Position numbers and translations under genes: made by a program. Below, one piece after another: positions 16,610-25,583 of a stretch of DNA of 47,698 bases. Where the stretch lies: contig NZ_BIXY01000055.1 in NCBI RefSeq assembly GCF_008326305.1, positions 1 through 47,698 on the forward strand. The letters run 5' to 3'. The first letter of the stretch is position 1; the number at the start of each line of letters is the position of its first letter. Source of the stretch: Dictyobacter arantiisoli (GTDB lineage Bacteria; Chloroflexota; Ktedonobacteria; Ktedonobacterales; Ktedonobacteraceae). The notes under the pieces were generated by a model. That model saw only the letters and a program-made list of their open reading frames with translations. It was not told where the DNA came from and did no database searches.

Positions 16610-17629
16610 ATGGTACGAGGAAATGATCGCTGGAGCGTTACCAGTATTGACGTTGCGAGACATGCGGGCGTATCACAGTCAACGGTATCGCTGGTGTTTG
16701 CTGGCAAGGCGGAGGGGCGCGTCTCTCCTTTGACTCAGCAAAAAGTCTTACGCATTGCGGAGGAATTAGGGTATCGCCCCAATATCGCTGCTCGCACGTT
16801 GCGCCTTGGTCATACCAACATTATTGCATTTGTCATTCCTGATGTTACTAATCCATTTTTCGCGGCGGTCCTGAAAGGTGCGGAGCAAGCAGCCAGAGCG
16901 CATGATTACGCGGTCATCCTGGTAAGTACGGATAACGATCAGGCCTGGCAAGGCGTGGTGATGGATGCTCTGACGACCCATTCTATCGAAGGCTTTGTGT
17001 TGTGTGCTGTACGTCCACCTGATAATCTCGACCTTTCGTTGTTACGTGGGCGAGCCCTGATCGTAGATGACACCTATCCTGATCTGACTGCGCTTCAGCT
17101 CGATATTGCCGGGGGAACGCAAGCGGCCATGCAACATCTTATTGAACTCGGACACCGCAAGATCGCTCATCTGGCTTCCCGACGGGATACCGCAACCTTT
17201 CGCCTGCGGGGCATGATCTATGAGCAGACTTTAAGCCAGCTTGGCGAGCCTATTCGCGCTGAATATACCGCTCAGGCCGCACTTGAGCCAGAGGATGCCT
17301 TACAGGCTGCACGCCAGCTTCTCCAGGCCACAGATATCCCAACGGCGATTTTCTGCGATGATGATTTGCTGGCAATTGGCGTCTACAAGGCTGCGCGAGA
17401 AATGGAGCTGGCGATTCCTGGGCAGCTCTCAGTGGTTGGCTTTGGCGGTGGACTCATTGCCCAGACGCTGGCCCCTGATCTTACCACTGTCGCCATACCA
17501 GCTGGCCGCTTAGGCGAACAGGCGCTAGAGATACTCTACACCATCCTTAATACTACCCAACCAGTAGCATCCGCCCTGATGCCTCTACAGCTCCGCATCG
17601 GAGACTCAACCGCTCTGCCGCGCCCGTGA
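16610..17629 (+). CDS. LacI-family transcriptional regulator
   Basis: 339 aa. The N-terminal helix-turn-helix is VTSIDVARHAGVSQSTVSLV (about residues 9-28), with the hinge NIAARTLRLGHT. The periplasmic-binding-protein-like effector domain follows (IIAFVIPDVTNPFFAAVLKG through SVVGFGGGLIAQTLAPDLTT). It would bind a small ligand and release palindromic operators. GAAGGGG lies 5 nt before the ATG. It is divergent from the EamA exporter, whose promoter contains two palindromes with a central CpG, so EamA is the best target guess. No copy of that palindrome precedes its own start. Confidence 0.94.
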   Translation: MVRGNDRWSVTSIDVARHAGVSQSTVSLVFAGKAEGRVSPLTQQKVLRIAEELGYRPNIAARTLRLGHTNIIAFVIPDVTNPFFAAVLKGAEQAARAHDYAVILVSTDNDQAWQGVVMDALTTHSIEGFVLCAVRPPDNLDLSLLRGRALIVDDTYPDLTALQLDIAGGTQAAMQHLIELGHRKIAHLASRRDTATFRLRGMIYEQTLSQLGEPIRAEYTAQAALEPEDALQAARQLLQATDIPTAIFCDDDLLAIGVYKAAREMELAIPGQLSVVGFGGGLIAQTLAPDLTTVAIPAGRLGEQALEILYTILNTTQPVASALMPLQLRIGDSTALPRP

Positions 17630-18225
17630 ACACTCAACCAATAGCTATTATCAGATCTGATCCGGTTTTATGCTGCGCTCAAACTCTCCCTACTGGCGTG
17701 CCTCATTAAAATAGCTCTCATTCTTTATTATGAAGTTCTGTCACACGCCCTGCTTTCTTGCATGTTTGCGCCTGCGAAAGAGGAACGGCGTTGTGCATAG
17801 GAAGATGTCATTAAGATGATACATGTTTGTATAATACTTGATCTCTTAATGTCATTGTTATGTCATCCATTTTCCTGTATTCTTCTTTATTAGAAGAATA
17901 CAGATGTCGATGGTTGTATACCTTCATGCAACATTGCGCACTATATGGGATGGAGGCGCCGAAGAGGACCAATCCTGAGTGTGTTGTGAGAATACAAGCT
18001 GCTTCACATCCGCATCGTTTGAGATATTGGATGGCTCTAGGGTGGGAATTTCATATCGAATTTCATTTCCTATTCCTGATCTATCTTCTTCTATTGATTC
18101 CACCGATTTGGCAAGAACTTGTGCTCGATCATACCGTTTCCTGAAGTGAATGATGGGTCTTCCTCACGCTTAAAAAATAACTGTGATTATATTTACAGCG
18201 CTTTCATAGAGGAGCATATACTGTA
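17630..18225. other. Intergenic region, 596 bp
   Basis: Separates the LacI gene from the cluster regulators. It contains TATAAT at 17830-17835 with no good -35, and the strong palindrome at 17875-17903. A 94-codon frame (17860-18144) runs through that palindrome, ends in a hydrophobic segment, has no clear ribosome site and matches no family known to me. I do not call it a gene. Confidence 0.5.
17875..17903. repeat. Perfect 12-bp inverted repeat
   Basis: CTGTATTCTTCT (17875-17886) and AGAAGAATACAG (17892-17903) flank a 5-nt centre. There is no T-tract on either strand. It lies 40 nt after a TATAAT, so it may be an operator or leader hairpin upstream of the LuxR-type regulator. Confidence 0.6.
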
Positions 18226-18846
18226 ATGGAACAGAGAATTCTGATTGCTGAGCCACGCGAAGTAATACGTACTGGTCTTCGAGTTATTCTTGAACAGGAT
18301 GAGCAAATTAAGGATATCTATGAAGCACTTACCAGTGAAGATCTACGGAAAATGCTACATAGCTATAGTTGCGACTTGATTATTATTCACCAATCGTTTG
18401 CGAGCGATTGTGCTGTTCTTCCCATGAATAAATTTATTCTCCTGGTTGATGAGCCAGATATGGATCTCTTCCTGAATGCATATAAGCAGAAGGTTCGTGG
18501 TTACCTTTCAACCAGTCTCTCCTCTGAATTACTCTTTGCTGCTATCCATACTACAAAAGGGAGCTGTCTCCTTGATCCGGTATTCCTGCCCTGGATGATG
18601 GAGCATATGTTTACTTATATGCAGGATGCTCATGAGGTTAATTCACTTTCACCTCGTGAACGGGAGGTGGCTCAATTGATGAAAAATGGTATTGATCGTC
18701 GAACTATTGCTCAACAACTTCATATTTCCGAGGCAACCTTAAAAACGCACATTAAGAACATGGTTCGTAAGCAGGGAGAGATACAGCAAGCACCGAATAT
18801 CCTTCCATATCAATCAAAGTCGAGGCTCTTGAAACAGAGCAACTAA
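18226..18846 (+). CDS. LuxR/NarL-type regulator with degenerate receiver
   Basis: 206 aa. The C-terminal LuxR helix-turn-helix is clear (SLSPREREVAQLMKNG, then RTIAQQLHISEATLKTHIKN, about residues 140-185). The N-terminal domain has the receiver fold pattern (RILIAEPREVIRTGLRVIL), but the phosphorylation residues are lost. The acidic pair is Ala8-Glu9, the phospho-acceptor position holds His55 (DLIIIHQSF where NarL has DLILLDLNMP), and the conserved Lys is Thr96 (RGYLSTSL). It is therefore unlikely to be switched by a histidine kinase; ligand binding or abundance may control it. GAGGAG precedes the start. As the first gene before the NRPS region it is a candidate cluster regulator. Confidence 0.88.
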   Translation: MEQRILIAEPREVIRTGLRVILEQDEQIKDIYEALTSEDLRKMLHSYSCDLIIIHQSFASDCAVLPMNKFILLVDEPDMDLFLNAYKQKVRGYLSTSLSSELLFAAIHTTKGSCLLDPVFLPWMMEHMFTYMQDAHEVNSLSPREREVAQLMKNGIDRRTIAQQLHISEATLKTHIKNMVRKQGEIQQAPNILPYQSKSRLLKQSN

Positions 18847-18925
18847 CATTTTATCCAGGGAAGAGGAAGGTAATAGAATGCTCATATGATAGCACGCTTG
18901 CACCTTCTTCTTTTACCTCGTTACG

Positions 18926-19189
18926 ATGATCAATACGTATTTTACATTTTCTGTAGAAGATCTGAATGATCGCATTTATCGCATTTTAGATGCTCAAGCA
19001 AACAGTGTTAGTCGTTTCTGGCAGCTATTGTCTCAGTATGTTCCGGACCTGAGAATATATCAAGTAGCCCCGGGGGCTCGATTAGCCCCGGGGAAGACGT
19101 TTTTCGAAGAGCTTATTCGACATATACTCACCTATAGGAATCCTCTTACCCCTTTCCTCTACAATCCTTTCGAATTGTTGCCTGGGTAA
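18926..19189 (+). CDS. Small hypothetical protein
   Basis: 87 aa, no recognised family, no signal peptide, mildly hydrophobic with aromatic residues; it ends PFLYNPFELLPG. The middle (VAPGARLAPGK) is encoded by two CCCCGGGG palindromes (19068-19075, 19086-19093) unlike the surrounding composition. There is no clear Shine-Dalgarno before the ATG. It lies between two regulator genes on the same strand. It may be a real small protein or a chance frame. Confidence 0.35.
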   Translation: MINTYFTFSVEDLNDRIYRILDAQANSVSRFWQLLSQYVPDLRIYQVAPGARLAPGKTFFEELIRHILTYRNPLTPFLYNPFELLPG

Positions 19190-19249
19190 CACTAGAGAAT
19201 GAACCCATTGTTTGGGGTAGCAAGGATTTCTTTACTATAATCAAGGAGC

Positions 19250-21511
19250 ATGGAAGGATTTTTTTTAAGGATGGTAAAGCCCAATCATTACTTGCGTCAT
19301 GCTCGCGATCTACATGGATGGTCACAAAGCTATGTTACTGAGCAAATCAACGCACCTGCATCATCGTATGTAAGCCGTTGGGAGCGGGGAATTGCTACAC
19401 CAAGTCCTTTTTACCGTGAGAAACTCTGCCTGCTCTTTAATAAGAATGCCTATGAATTAGGCTTACTTCCACAGAATGCTATTGAGGACGAAACTGCACC
19501 TATTCCTGCTGATGAGGACACCATTAATAGCTGCTGTTTATCTGAGATCATGTCAATGCCATATCGACGTAATTTGTTTTTCATGGGCAGAGAAGACGCC
19601 CTGGCTCGTTTATGTGAGTGCCTTGATCGAACAAAGCGCCAGAATACCCCCTATCTCTTTGCCATCTGTGGATTAGCAGGCGTAGGAAAGACGCAATTGG
19701 CAGTTGAATATGCTTATCGTTATGCGCAGAAGTATCAAGCAGTATTATGGGCCAACACCTCCTCATTTCAAGTTTTAATGGCTGATTTTGCCAGTATGGC
19801 CCATACATTACATCTGTTTGATAAAGATATTGATGCAGGCGAACAAAACCAGGGTAATATGGTTGATGCCGTGAAAATGTGGCTTGAACAGAACACAGAA
19901 TGGTTGCTTATTCTTGATAATGTTGAAGATCTCGAACTACTACGAGAGTTCTTGCCACAAGTAGGCAATGGTAATATTTTGTTCACTACGCGTACCCTGG
20001 CTACCGGGACCCTGGCGGATAGCTTCGAATTAGAGCGCATGCAGATAGATGAAGCCGCCCTATTCCTGTTACATCGAGCGAAAATTTTATCGATTGAAGA
20101 AAATTTTGATTCAGCAGCGCTTGTGGAGCAGCAGGCGGCCTTGAAGGTAGCACAGTTAATGGATGGATTGCCGCTCGCGCTTGATCAGGCGGGCGCCTAT
20201 ATTGAAGAGACACTATGTGGCGTGCTTGGATTTCTGGATCTTTATCGAAAATCGCATGTCCAATTTCTAAGGCGCAGAGGTAAATGTGCGATTGATCATC
20301 CTGAATCCGTGGCGACCACCCTCTTACTGTGTTTTGAAAAAATCCAGCAATCCAATTCAGCTGCCGCTGATTTATTATATTTTTGCGCCTTTGTCTATGC
20401 TGACTCTATTCCAGAAACGCTTTTAAGTGGATGTGCCTCAGACACATTTCAATTAAACGAAATTATCAGTGATGTGTTGACTTATTCATTGTTAAGTCGC
20501 AATCCACTCAATAAAACATTTAAAATGCACCGCCTGGTCCAGAGTTTATTGCGAGACATGCTTACTAATAAGCAGAAGCAGTATTGGGCACAGAAAGTCA
20601 TTTATCATGTCAGCCAGGTTTTTCCCGACCACTCTTTTATGTATTGGTCGATGTGTCAAGAATATCTTCCCTATGTGCATGTGTGTTCTATATTAGCTGA
20701 ACAATACCAGATCCAGAATACAGAGATCGTGCGCGTCCTTTATCAGGCAGGTTTTTATTTGTTAGAGCAGGCTCAATATCAAGTGGCTGAAGAATACTTA
20801 CAGCAAGCTCTATGCATTGCGCAACGAATATACCCGGAGGACGAGATATATATCTCTGATTGCTTCTATCGTCTATCTATCCTCTTTCAATATACAGATA
20901 GAGATGAACAAGCCATAGATTACCTGCGAAAAGCTCTTCTTATTCGTGAGCATCTCTTCGATGTTGAGCACCCCGCTACTGCCGAATGCTTAAGCGAGAT
21001 CGGCTTCCTCTTTTTCCGACAAAAAAACTACGAACAAGCACAAGAATTTTGTCAACAAGCCTTATCAATCTGGGAGAAAACGCCGTTGCCTGCTGATTCT
21101 ATGGTAGCTGCAGGACTGAATACACTTGCCAAGATTTATCGCGTCCAACAAAGATATTCGCAGGCGGAGTCTTTCTTAAAACGAACGTTGCAATTATGGG
21201 AGAGGAGCTTAGGTGAGAAGCATCCCTCTGTTGCACTGGCACTTACTGATCTTGCACATGTCTATCAAGACCAGAAACTGTATAAACAAGCTGAGCCTCT
21301 CCTTTTAAGAGCCCTCTCTATTTGCGAACAAGCATTTTGTATCAGGCATCCACGTGTTGCTGCTAGCCTGAGTGACCTTGCAGCTCTCTATCAGCTCTGG
21401 GGAATGCCCGGTAATGCTGAACGATTCTATAAGCAAGTAATGGAGCTTGAGCATTTATCATCCACCAGTGAGATTGATACTCATGCAGAGTTAATTTATA
21501 CCTCAGTTTAA
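19250..21511 (+). CDS. XRE-NB-ARC-TPR STAND regulator
   Basis: 753 aa. An XRE-type helix-turn-helix (about 13-70, LRHARDLHGWSQSYVTEQIN and YVSRWERGIATPS) is followed by an NB-ARC ATPase (about 105-400). Walker A is GLAGVGKTQLA near 141, Walker B is WLLILDN near 219, then ILFTTRT and the GLPLALDQAGAYIEE motif. The C-terminal third (about 490-740) is a TPR array (EQAQEFCQQALSIWEK, QAESFLKRTLQLWERSL, QAEPLLLRALSICEQAF). Such proteins are nucleotide-switched scaffolds and, with an HTH, transcription factors of the AfsR/SARP-like logic. The start may be Met1 or Met8 (MVKPNHY); an AAGGAG lies too close to Met1. A cluster-control role is inferred from position. Confidence 0.9.
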   Translation: MEGFFLRMVKPNHYLRHARDLHGWSQSYVTEQINAPASSYVSRWERGIATPSPFYREKLCLLFNKNAYELGLLPQNAIEDETAPIPADEDTINSCCLSEIMSMPYRRNLFFMGREDALARLCECLDRTKRQNTPYLFAICGLAGVGKTQLAVEYAYRYAQKYQAVLWANTSSFQVLMADFASMAHTLHLFDKDIDAGEQNQGNMVDAVKMWLEQNTEWLLILDNVEDLELLREFLPQVGNGNILFTTRTLATGTLADSFELERMQIDEAALFLLHRAKILSIEENFDSAALVEQQAALKVAQLMDGLPLALDQAGAYIEETLCGVLGFLDLYRKSHVQFLRRRGKCAIDHPESVATTLLLCFEKIQQSNSAAADLLYFCAFVYADSIPETLLSGCASDTFQLNEIISDVLTYSLLSRNPLNKTFKMHRLVQSLLRDMLTNKQKQYWAQKVIYHVSQVFPDHSFMYWSMCQEYLPYVHVCSILAEQYQIQNTEIVRVLYQAGFYLLEQAQYQVAEEYLQQALCIAQRIYPEDEIYISDCFYRLSILFQYTDRDEQAIDYLRKALLIREHLFDVEHPATAECLSEIGFLFFRQKNYEQAQEFCQQALSIWEKTPLPADSMVAAGLNTLAKIYRVQQRYSQAESFLKRTLQLWERSLGEKHPSVALALTDLAHVYQDQKLYKQAEPLLLRALSICEQAFCIRHPRVAASLSDLAALYQLWGMPGNAERFYKQVMELEHLSSTSEIDTHAELIYTSV

Positions 21512-21829
21512 GCAAAAAAAGCCACTACAACAAGTATCTTTTCCTTATGATCATTCTCGAAAGGATCAAATAAGAAGCAGAGAACACAGGTACATGTGAT
21601 CATGCAGAGCAATAGTTCATCCTGCTAGAAAAGAATAGAGTAGAAAAAAATTTTTTTGCTCGTACTTGTATTGTGAATGATATGGAATCGTCATTTATAT
21701 ACTACCAATATACGTTTATAATGAATAGAGTAAAGCACTTAATTTAGTAGAGGGCACATACATTCAGATCGAATGTTGTTTATTGCATCTAATAAATCAA
21801 AACACAGCTATAGAGAAAGATACTGACTT
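21512..21829. other. Intergenic region before the biosynthetic genes, 318 bp
   Basis: AT-rich, with the promoter candidate at 21694-21722. No gene was recognised. It is the most likely control point for the following biosynthetic genes, which run in one direction to 47334. Confidence 0.5.
21694..21722 (+). promoter_or_regulatory. Candidate promoter of the biosynthetic genes
   Basis: TTTATA (21694-21699, 4 of 6), a 17-nt spacer and a perfect TATAAT (21717-21722), 107 nt before the stand-alone condensation gene. Confidence 0.4.
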
Positions 21830-23146
21830 ATGACGGATATTGTAAGCCTGGGGGAACCATTTTCTAGTAGAAATACTATTGCATTGACTGAAGCGCAACA
21901 ACACCGCTGGATAGAGAGTCAAATGGGGAAACCTACTTCCAAAACGGTAGCTTTAGAATTGCAAGGACCTCTTTCTATTGATATATTGCACCGCTCGTTA
22001 CAGCAGGTCGTTGATCGGCATGAAGCATTAAGAACCACGATTGACAGGGATGGTACAGCGCAGCATATCTCTTCGGCGTTAGCAATTGATTTCCCGCTCA
22101 TATCTTTTTCTCATTTTACTGCTGATGAACGGGATGAGAAGATCAAACAATGGCTCAAAGATGAGAATGCTCGCCCTTTTAATCTGATACAAGGGCCTCT
22201 TTTCCGCTTTTCCCTTTTCCGCTGGAGCGAGCAATGGCATCTGCTGGTAGTTACCGTCCATCGTATAGTAGTTGATAGCTGGTCTATAAATATCTTTTTC
22301 CAGGACCTTGGAGCATTATATACAGATGCATCTAAAGGTATTGCCTGTAAATTGGAACAGCCGATGCAATTCAGAGAATTCATTCAGTTACAAGCGCAAA
22401 TGGATCAGAGTATTGAAATGTCCAGGCATGAGCAGCACTGGTTGCAAGCGTGTACTCATCCGCTGCCCATTTTAGAACTGCCAATTGATCACTCGCGGCT
22501 GCTGATCAAAACATACCATCGGGCGCAGCAGAGTTTGATCATCACGACCAGCCTTTATCGAAAAATCAAACACTTGAGTCGCGCTTACAACTCTACTCTC
22601 TTCATGACGTTGCTGACTGGCTATGCAGCCTTGCTCCATCGCCTTAGTCAGCAAGATGATATTTTTATCGGTTTCCCGACCTCTGGCCGTTCCATCTGTG
22701 GTAGTGAGAGTATGATTGGATATTGTTCTCATCTCATTCCATGCCGTAGCCAGTTAGCTGAGAAACCAACCTGGATTGATTACCTCAAATACATGAAGCA
22801 AAATTTGCTCAGCGCATATGAGCACCAGGATTATCCTTATGCGCGTTTGCTCAACAAACTCAACTTGCCATATGATCCAGCCCGTCCACCTCTTGTTGCC
22901 GTGACTTTTGATTTAGAAGTACCAATTACGACTCCACTCATGAACAACTTAGAAGTTAAATTTCTACAACCATTAATACTGTATTCCGGGGTCGATATTC
23001 ATCTTAATATTATAGAGATCAACAAATCATTATTGGCTACAGCCGATTATAATTTGGATTTATTTGATTCTGCGACAATGCAGCAATTTCTGGCACACTA
23101 TCAGAATATTTTAACCGCGATGTGTGATGCCGCGCTGCAGAGATAA
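21830..23146 (+). CDS. Stand-alone degenerate NRPS condensation-domain protein
   Basis: 438 aa, one condensation-fold domain filling the protein: LTEAQQHRWIESQ at the start, RHEALRTTI, FIGFPTSGRS and YEHQDYPYARLLNKL. The active-site motif HHxxxDG reads HRIVVDS: the second, catalytic His is replaced by Arg and the Gly by Ser. Peptide-bond formation is therefore doubtful. The His-to-Arg change is also the hallmark of the P450-recruiting X-domain of glycopeptide synthetases (HRxxxDD), so a scaffold role is possible. It is the first gene of the biosynthetic run. Only a weak ribosome site (AGAAAGA) is seen. Confidence 0.88.
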   Translation: MTDIVSLGEPFSSRNTIALTEAQQHRWIESQMGKPTSKTVALELQGPLSIDILHRSLQQVVDRHEALRTTIDRDGTAQHISSALAIDFPLISFSHFTADERDEKIKQWLKDENARPFNLIQGPLFRFSLFRWSEQWHLLVVTVHRIVVDSWSINIFFQDLGALYTDASKGIACKLEQPMQFREFIQLQAQMDQSIEMSRHEQHWLQACTHPLPILELPIDHSRLLIKTYHRAQQSLIITTSLYRKIKHLSRAYNSTLFMTLLTGYAALLHRLSQQDDIFIGFPTSGRSICGSESMIGYCSHLIPCRSQLAEKPTWIDYLKYMKQNLLSAYEHQDYPYARLLNKLNLPYDPARPPLVAVTFDLEVPITTPLMNNLEVKFLQPLILYSGVDIHLNIIEINKSLLATADYNLDLFDSATMQQFLAHYQNILTAMCDAALQR

Positions 23147-23509
23147 TACCTGGCCCTGGCCCTGGCCATAGTTTGGCCTTGATAAAAAAGGGAATGGCAC
23201 CCACTTGCAACTGAACTGGTCCGCCTGTGTGAGGGTATATTATTTCTTTTCCTGAGTTAACGTTCATCCTTCTTCTCTCTTTGTGGCATTCCTCCGCATA
23301 TCCGAGGCAGGATCACGCTCGTTGCTGGTGAGAATGAAGACAGAAATGGAGCGCTATTCTCATTAGAGAAGAGTGTATTGCCTCTTTTCTTCTTACCCAT
23401 TTTGTATGGCAAAAATCCCCTGGGGAAGGGATTCACCCTGGGAGAAGGAAAATATTATACTTCTCTTAATAGGAGATTTTCCTGTCTGAGGAAGAAGGGA
23501 ATTGGCGAT
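23147..23509. other. Intergenic region, 363 bp
   Basis: Holds a threefold CTGGCC tandem repeat (about 23150-23167) just after the condensation gene stop. There is also an open stretch in frame with the next gene (from 23378) that lacks monooxygenase homology and is left out of that gene. No terminator with a T-tract was seen. Confidence 0.45.
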
Positions 23510-24568
23510 ATGAAATTTGGCATCATGTTTTTTTCTAGCCAACCGTATGGCGATACTTCGAATAAGTATCATTTAGTAATTGAAGCAGCAAAATTTGCAG
23601 ATACTCATGATTTCTGTTGCATCTGGACACCCGAACGCCACTTTGACGCTTTCGGTGGCATCTTTCCCAATCCATCTGTGATAAGTTCTGCCCTTGCGAT
23701 GATTACCCAGAAGATACAAATGAGAGCTGGTAGCCTTGTATCTCCTCTTCATGATGTTGTGCGTATTGCTGAAGAGTGGTCGGTCGCTGACAACCTCTCT
23801 AATGGCAGGGTCGCGATTTCCTTTGGATCAGGTTGGAATGTAAATGATTTTATATTCTATCCGGATCACTATGATAATCGCCGTGCTGTGATGTTCCAGC
23901 AAATTGATACTTTACAAGATCTCTGGGAAGGGAAGAGCTTTCTACGTAAGAATACCTTTGGTAAAGAGATAGAACTTTCTATCTATCCAAGGCCGATACA
24001 GAAGCATTTACCTATCTGGGTTACTTCATCAGGTAATACTGCAACATTTACTCAGGCTGGTAGCATTGGCGCGAACCTGCTGACACATATGATCGGCCAG
24101 GATATAAAGACTCTGGCGAAGAATATTCGATTTTATCGGGCGTCGTTGAGGGAGAATGGATTTGAGGCAGAAAAAGGAATTGTGTCTTTAATGATCCATA
24201 CTTTTGTTGGCGATGACCCACAAGCGGTGAAAGACAAGGTGAAAGCTCCTTTTAAAGAATATTTACGATCTGCAGTTCTTTTAGAGAATAGAGCGGCGGC
24301 TGGTGGTGGAGCTATTAGTGGAGGACATCAGGTTCCTTATGAGGAAATGTCGGATGTGATGATGGAGGAGCTTTTAGAGATTACTTTTCAAAAGTATTAT
24401 ACGAGTGCTGCTTTGCTGGGTACGGTAGAGACATGTCAGCCTCTGGTACAGCAATTGCAAGCGATTGGCGTTGATGAGGTTGCCTGTTTAATTGATTTTG
24501 GCCTTCCAGATGAGGATGTATTAAAGCATCTGACGTATCTCAATGAGCTACGCTTGCGCTATGTATAA
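23510..24568 (+). CDS. Luciferase-like flavin monooxygenase (MupA/Atu3640-type)
   Basis: 352 aa from the ATG at 23510 (AAGGGA 9 nt upstream; the frame is open to 23378 but the extra 44 residues are not family-like). Signatures: MKFGIMFF, FCCIWTPERHFDAFGGIFPNPS, RAGSLVSPLHDVVRIAEEWS, LSNGRVAISFGSGWNVNDF and IDFGLPDEDVLKHL. This subgroup of the FMN-dependent LLM family is dedicated to natural-product assembly lines. A second, clearly related copy is embedded in the next megasynthase (residues 636-975). It probably hydroxylates a carrier-bound acyl or aminoacyl intermediate. Confidence 0.92.
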   Translation: MKFGIMFFSSQPYGDTSNKYHLVIEAAKFADTHDFCCIWTPERHFDAFGGIFPNPSVISSALAMITQKIQMRAGSLVSPLHDVVRIAEEWSVADNLSNGRVAISFGSGWNVNDFIFYPDHYDNRRAVMFQQIDTLQDLWEGKSFLRKNTFGKEIELSIYPRPIQKHLPIWVTSSGNTATFTQAGSIGANLLTHMIGQDIKTLAKNIRFYRASLRENGFEAEKGIVSLMIHTFVGDDPQAVKDKVKAPFKEYLRSAVLLENRAAAGGGAISGGHQVPYEEMSDVMMEELLEITFQKYYTSAALLGTVETCQPLVQQLQAIGVDEVACLIDFGLPDEDVLKHLTYLNELRLRYV

Positions 24569-24637
24569 CAGATGAAGCCTCTACAAATCCTTGAGCGATA
24601 GCATCGAAAAGAGCATCCAATCTGAGGTAGATTACGT

Positions 24638-25351
24638 ATGAATAGTCAACATTATCCACGCGATCTGATTGGCATTGTTGGTGGCATGGGCCCTCTGGCA
24701 TCGAGCGCATTTCTCTCGACGCTGTATGATGGCACGCAGTGGGATGTGGAGCAAGATGCAGGACGATATATTCTTTATTCTGATCCGTCTATTCCTGATC
24801 GTAGCGAGGCATTCCTGGGTCATCGTGACGAGATTGTCCTGGCGCCGTTTGTTGAGATATTACACGCACTTAAATGTTTACATGTCACGAAAATTGTGGT
24901 GTGCTGCATCACGCTTCACTATTTGTTTCCATGCCTATCAACGGATCTGCGGGAGCTCGTCATCTCACTGATTGATGTTATTTTTGCTGCTCTGGAGGAG
25001 ACGCGCGAGCACCATCTGTTACTCTGTACCAATGCAACGCTTCAATTGCGTATATTCCAGAATCATCAACTATGGGAGCGTTACTCAGACTATATCCTTC
25101 TGCCACGTGAGAGCGATCAGCAAACGATTCATGCCTTGATTTATCATCTGAAGTCGGGCGGCGATATACGTATCGCCACTGAAGCGATACAGGAATTATT
25201 GGATAAATATCATACTGGCTCTTTTATTGCTGGCTGTACCGAATTTCATCTCCTTTCTCAATGTTCAGCCACGATTACTGATCAACGGCCAGCATATCGC
25301 TGTATCGATCCTCTTACTATCATTGCGAATGGATTGGCAAAAGCACACTAA
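24638..25351 (+). CDS. Aspartate/glutamate racemase-like protein
   Basis: 237 aa, PLP-independent Asp/Glu racemase family (two-cysteine mechanism). The N-terminal IGIVGGMGPLASSAFLSTLY is diagnostic. The second catalytic Cys is in AGCTEFHLL. The first lies in VVCCITLHY, where the usual Cys-Asn-Thr is Cys-Ile-Thr, so activity is likely but not certain. Similar genes (such as mcyF in microcystin clusters) provide D-Asp. Here it would be partly redundant with the epimerisation domain in the second megasynthase. It lies 69 nt after the monooxygenase gene. Confidence 0.85.
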   Translation: MNSQHYPRDLIGIVGGMGPLASSAFLSTLYDGTQWDVEQDAGRYILYSDPSIPDRSEAFLGHRDEIVLAPFVEILHALKCLHVTKIVVCCITLHYLFPCLSTDLRELVISLIDVIFAALEETREHHLLLCTNATLQLRIFQNHQLWERYSDYILLPRESDQQTIHALIYHLKSGGDIRIATEAIQELLDKYHTGSFIAGCTEFHLLSQCSATITDQRPAYRCIDPLTIIANGLAKAH

Positions 25352-25583
25352 TGGATGCAGCGCCTGTTTCGCTATGGAACTGTTCTGATGAGAGAGGGTA
25401 AAGAAGAGGCTATATCTTTTCGCGCAAAAGGGTATTCCTGTGTTGTTCTCCTCCCTTCTTTCTGCCAGAAAAATCCTCTTTGAGGAGGATAGCTCTGAGA
25501 TTAAGGAGCCTGTTATGATTGTCTGTATAGCAAAAAAAACCCTTTTCATTTGATAGGAGCATCAGTCGGGAAAGAGCGTAAAA

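Noticed and set aside
17860-18144. 94-codon frame with a hydrophobic C-terminus
   Set aside because: Begins inside a perfect palindrome, has no ribosome site and no recognisable domain.
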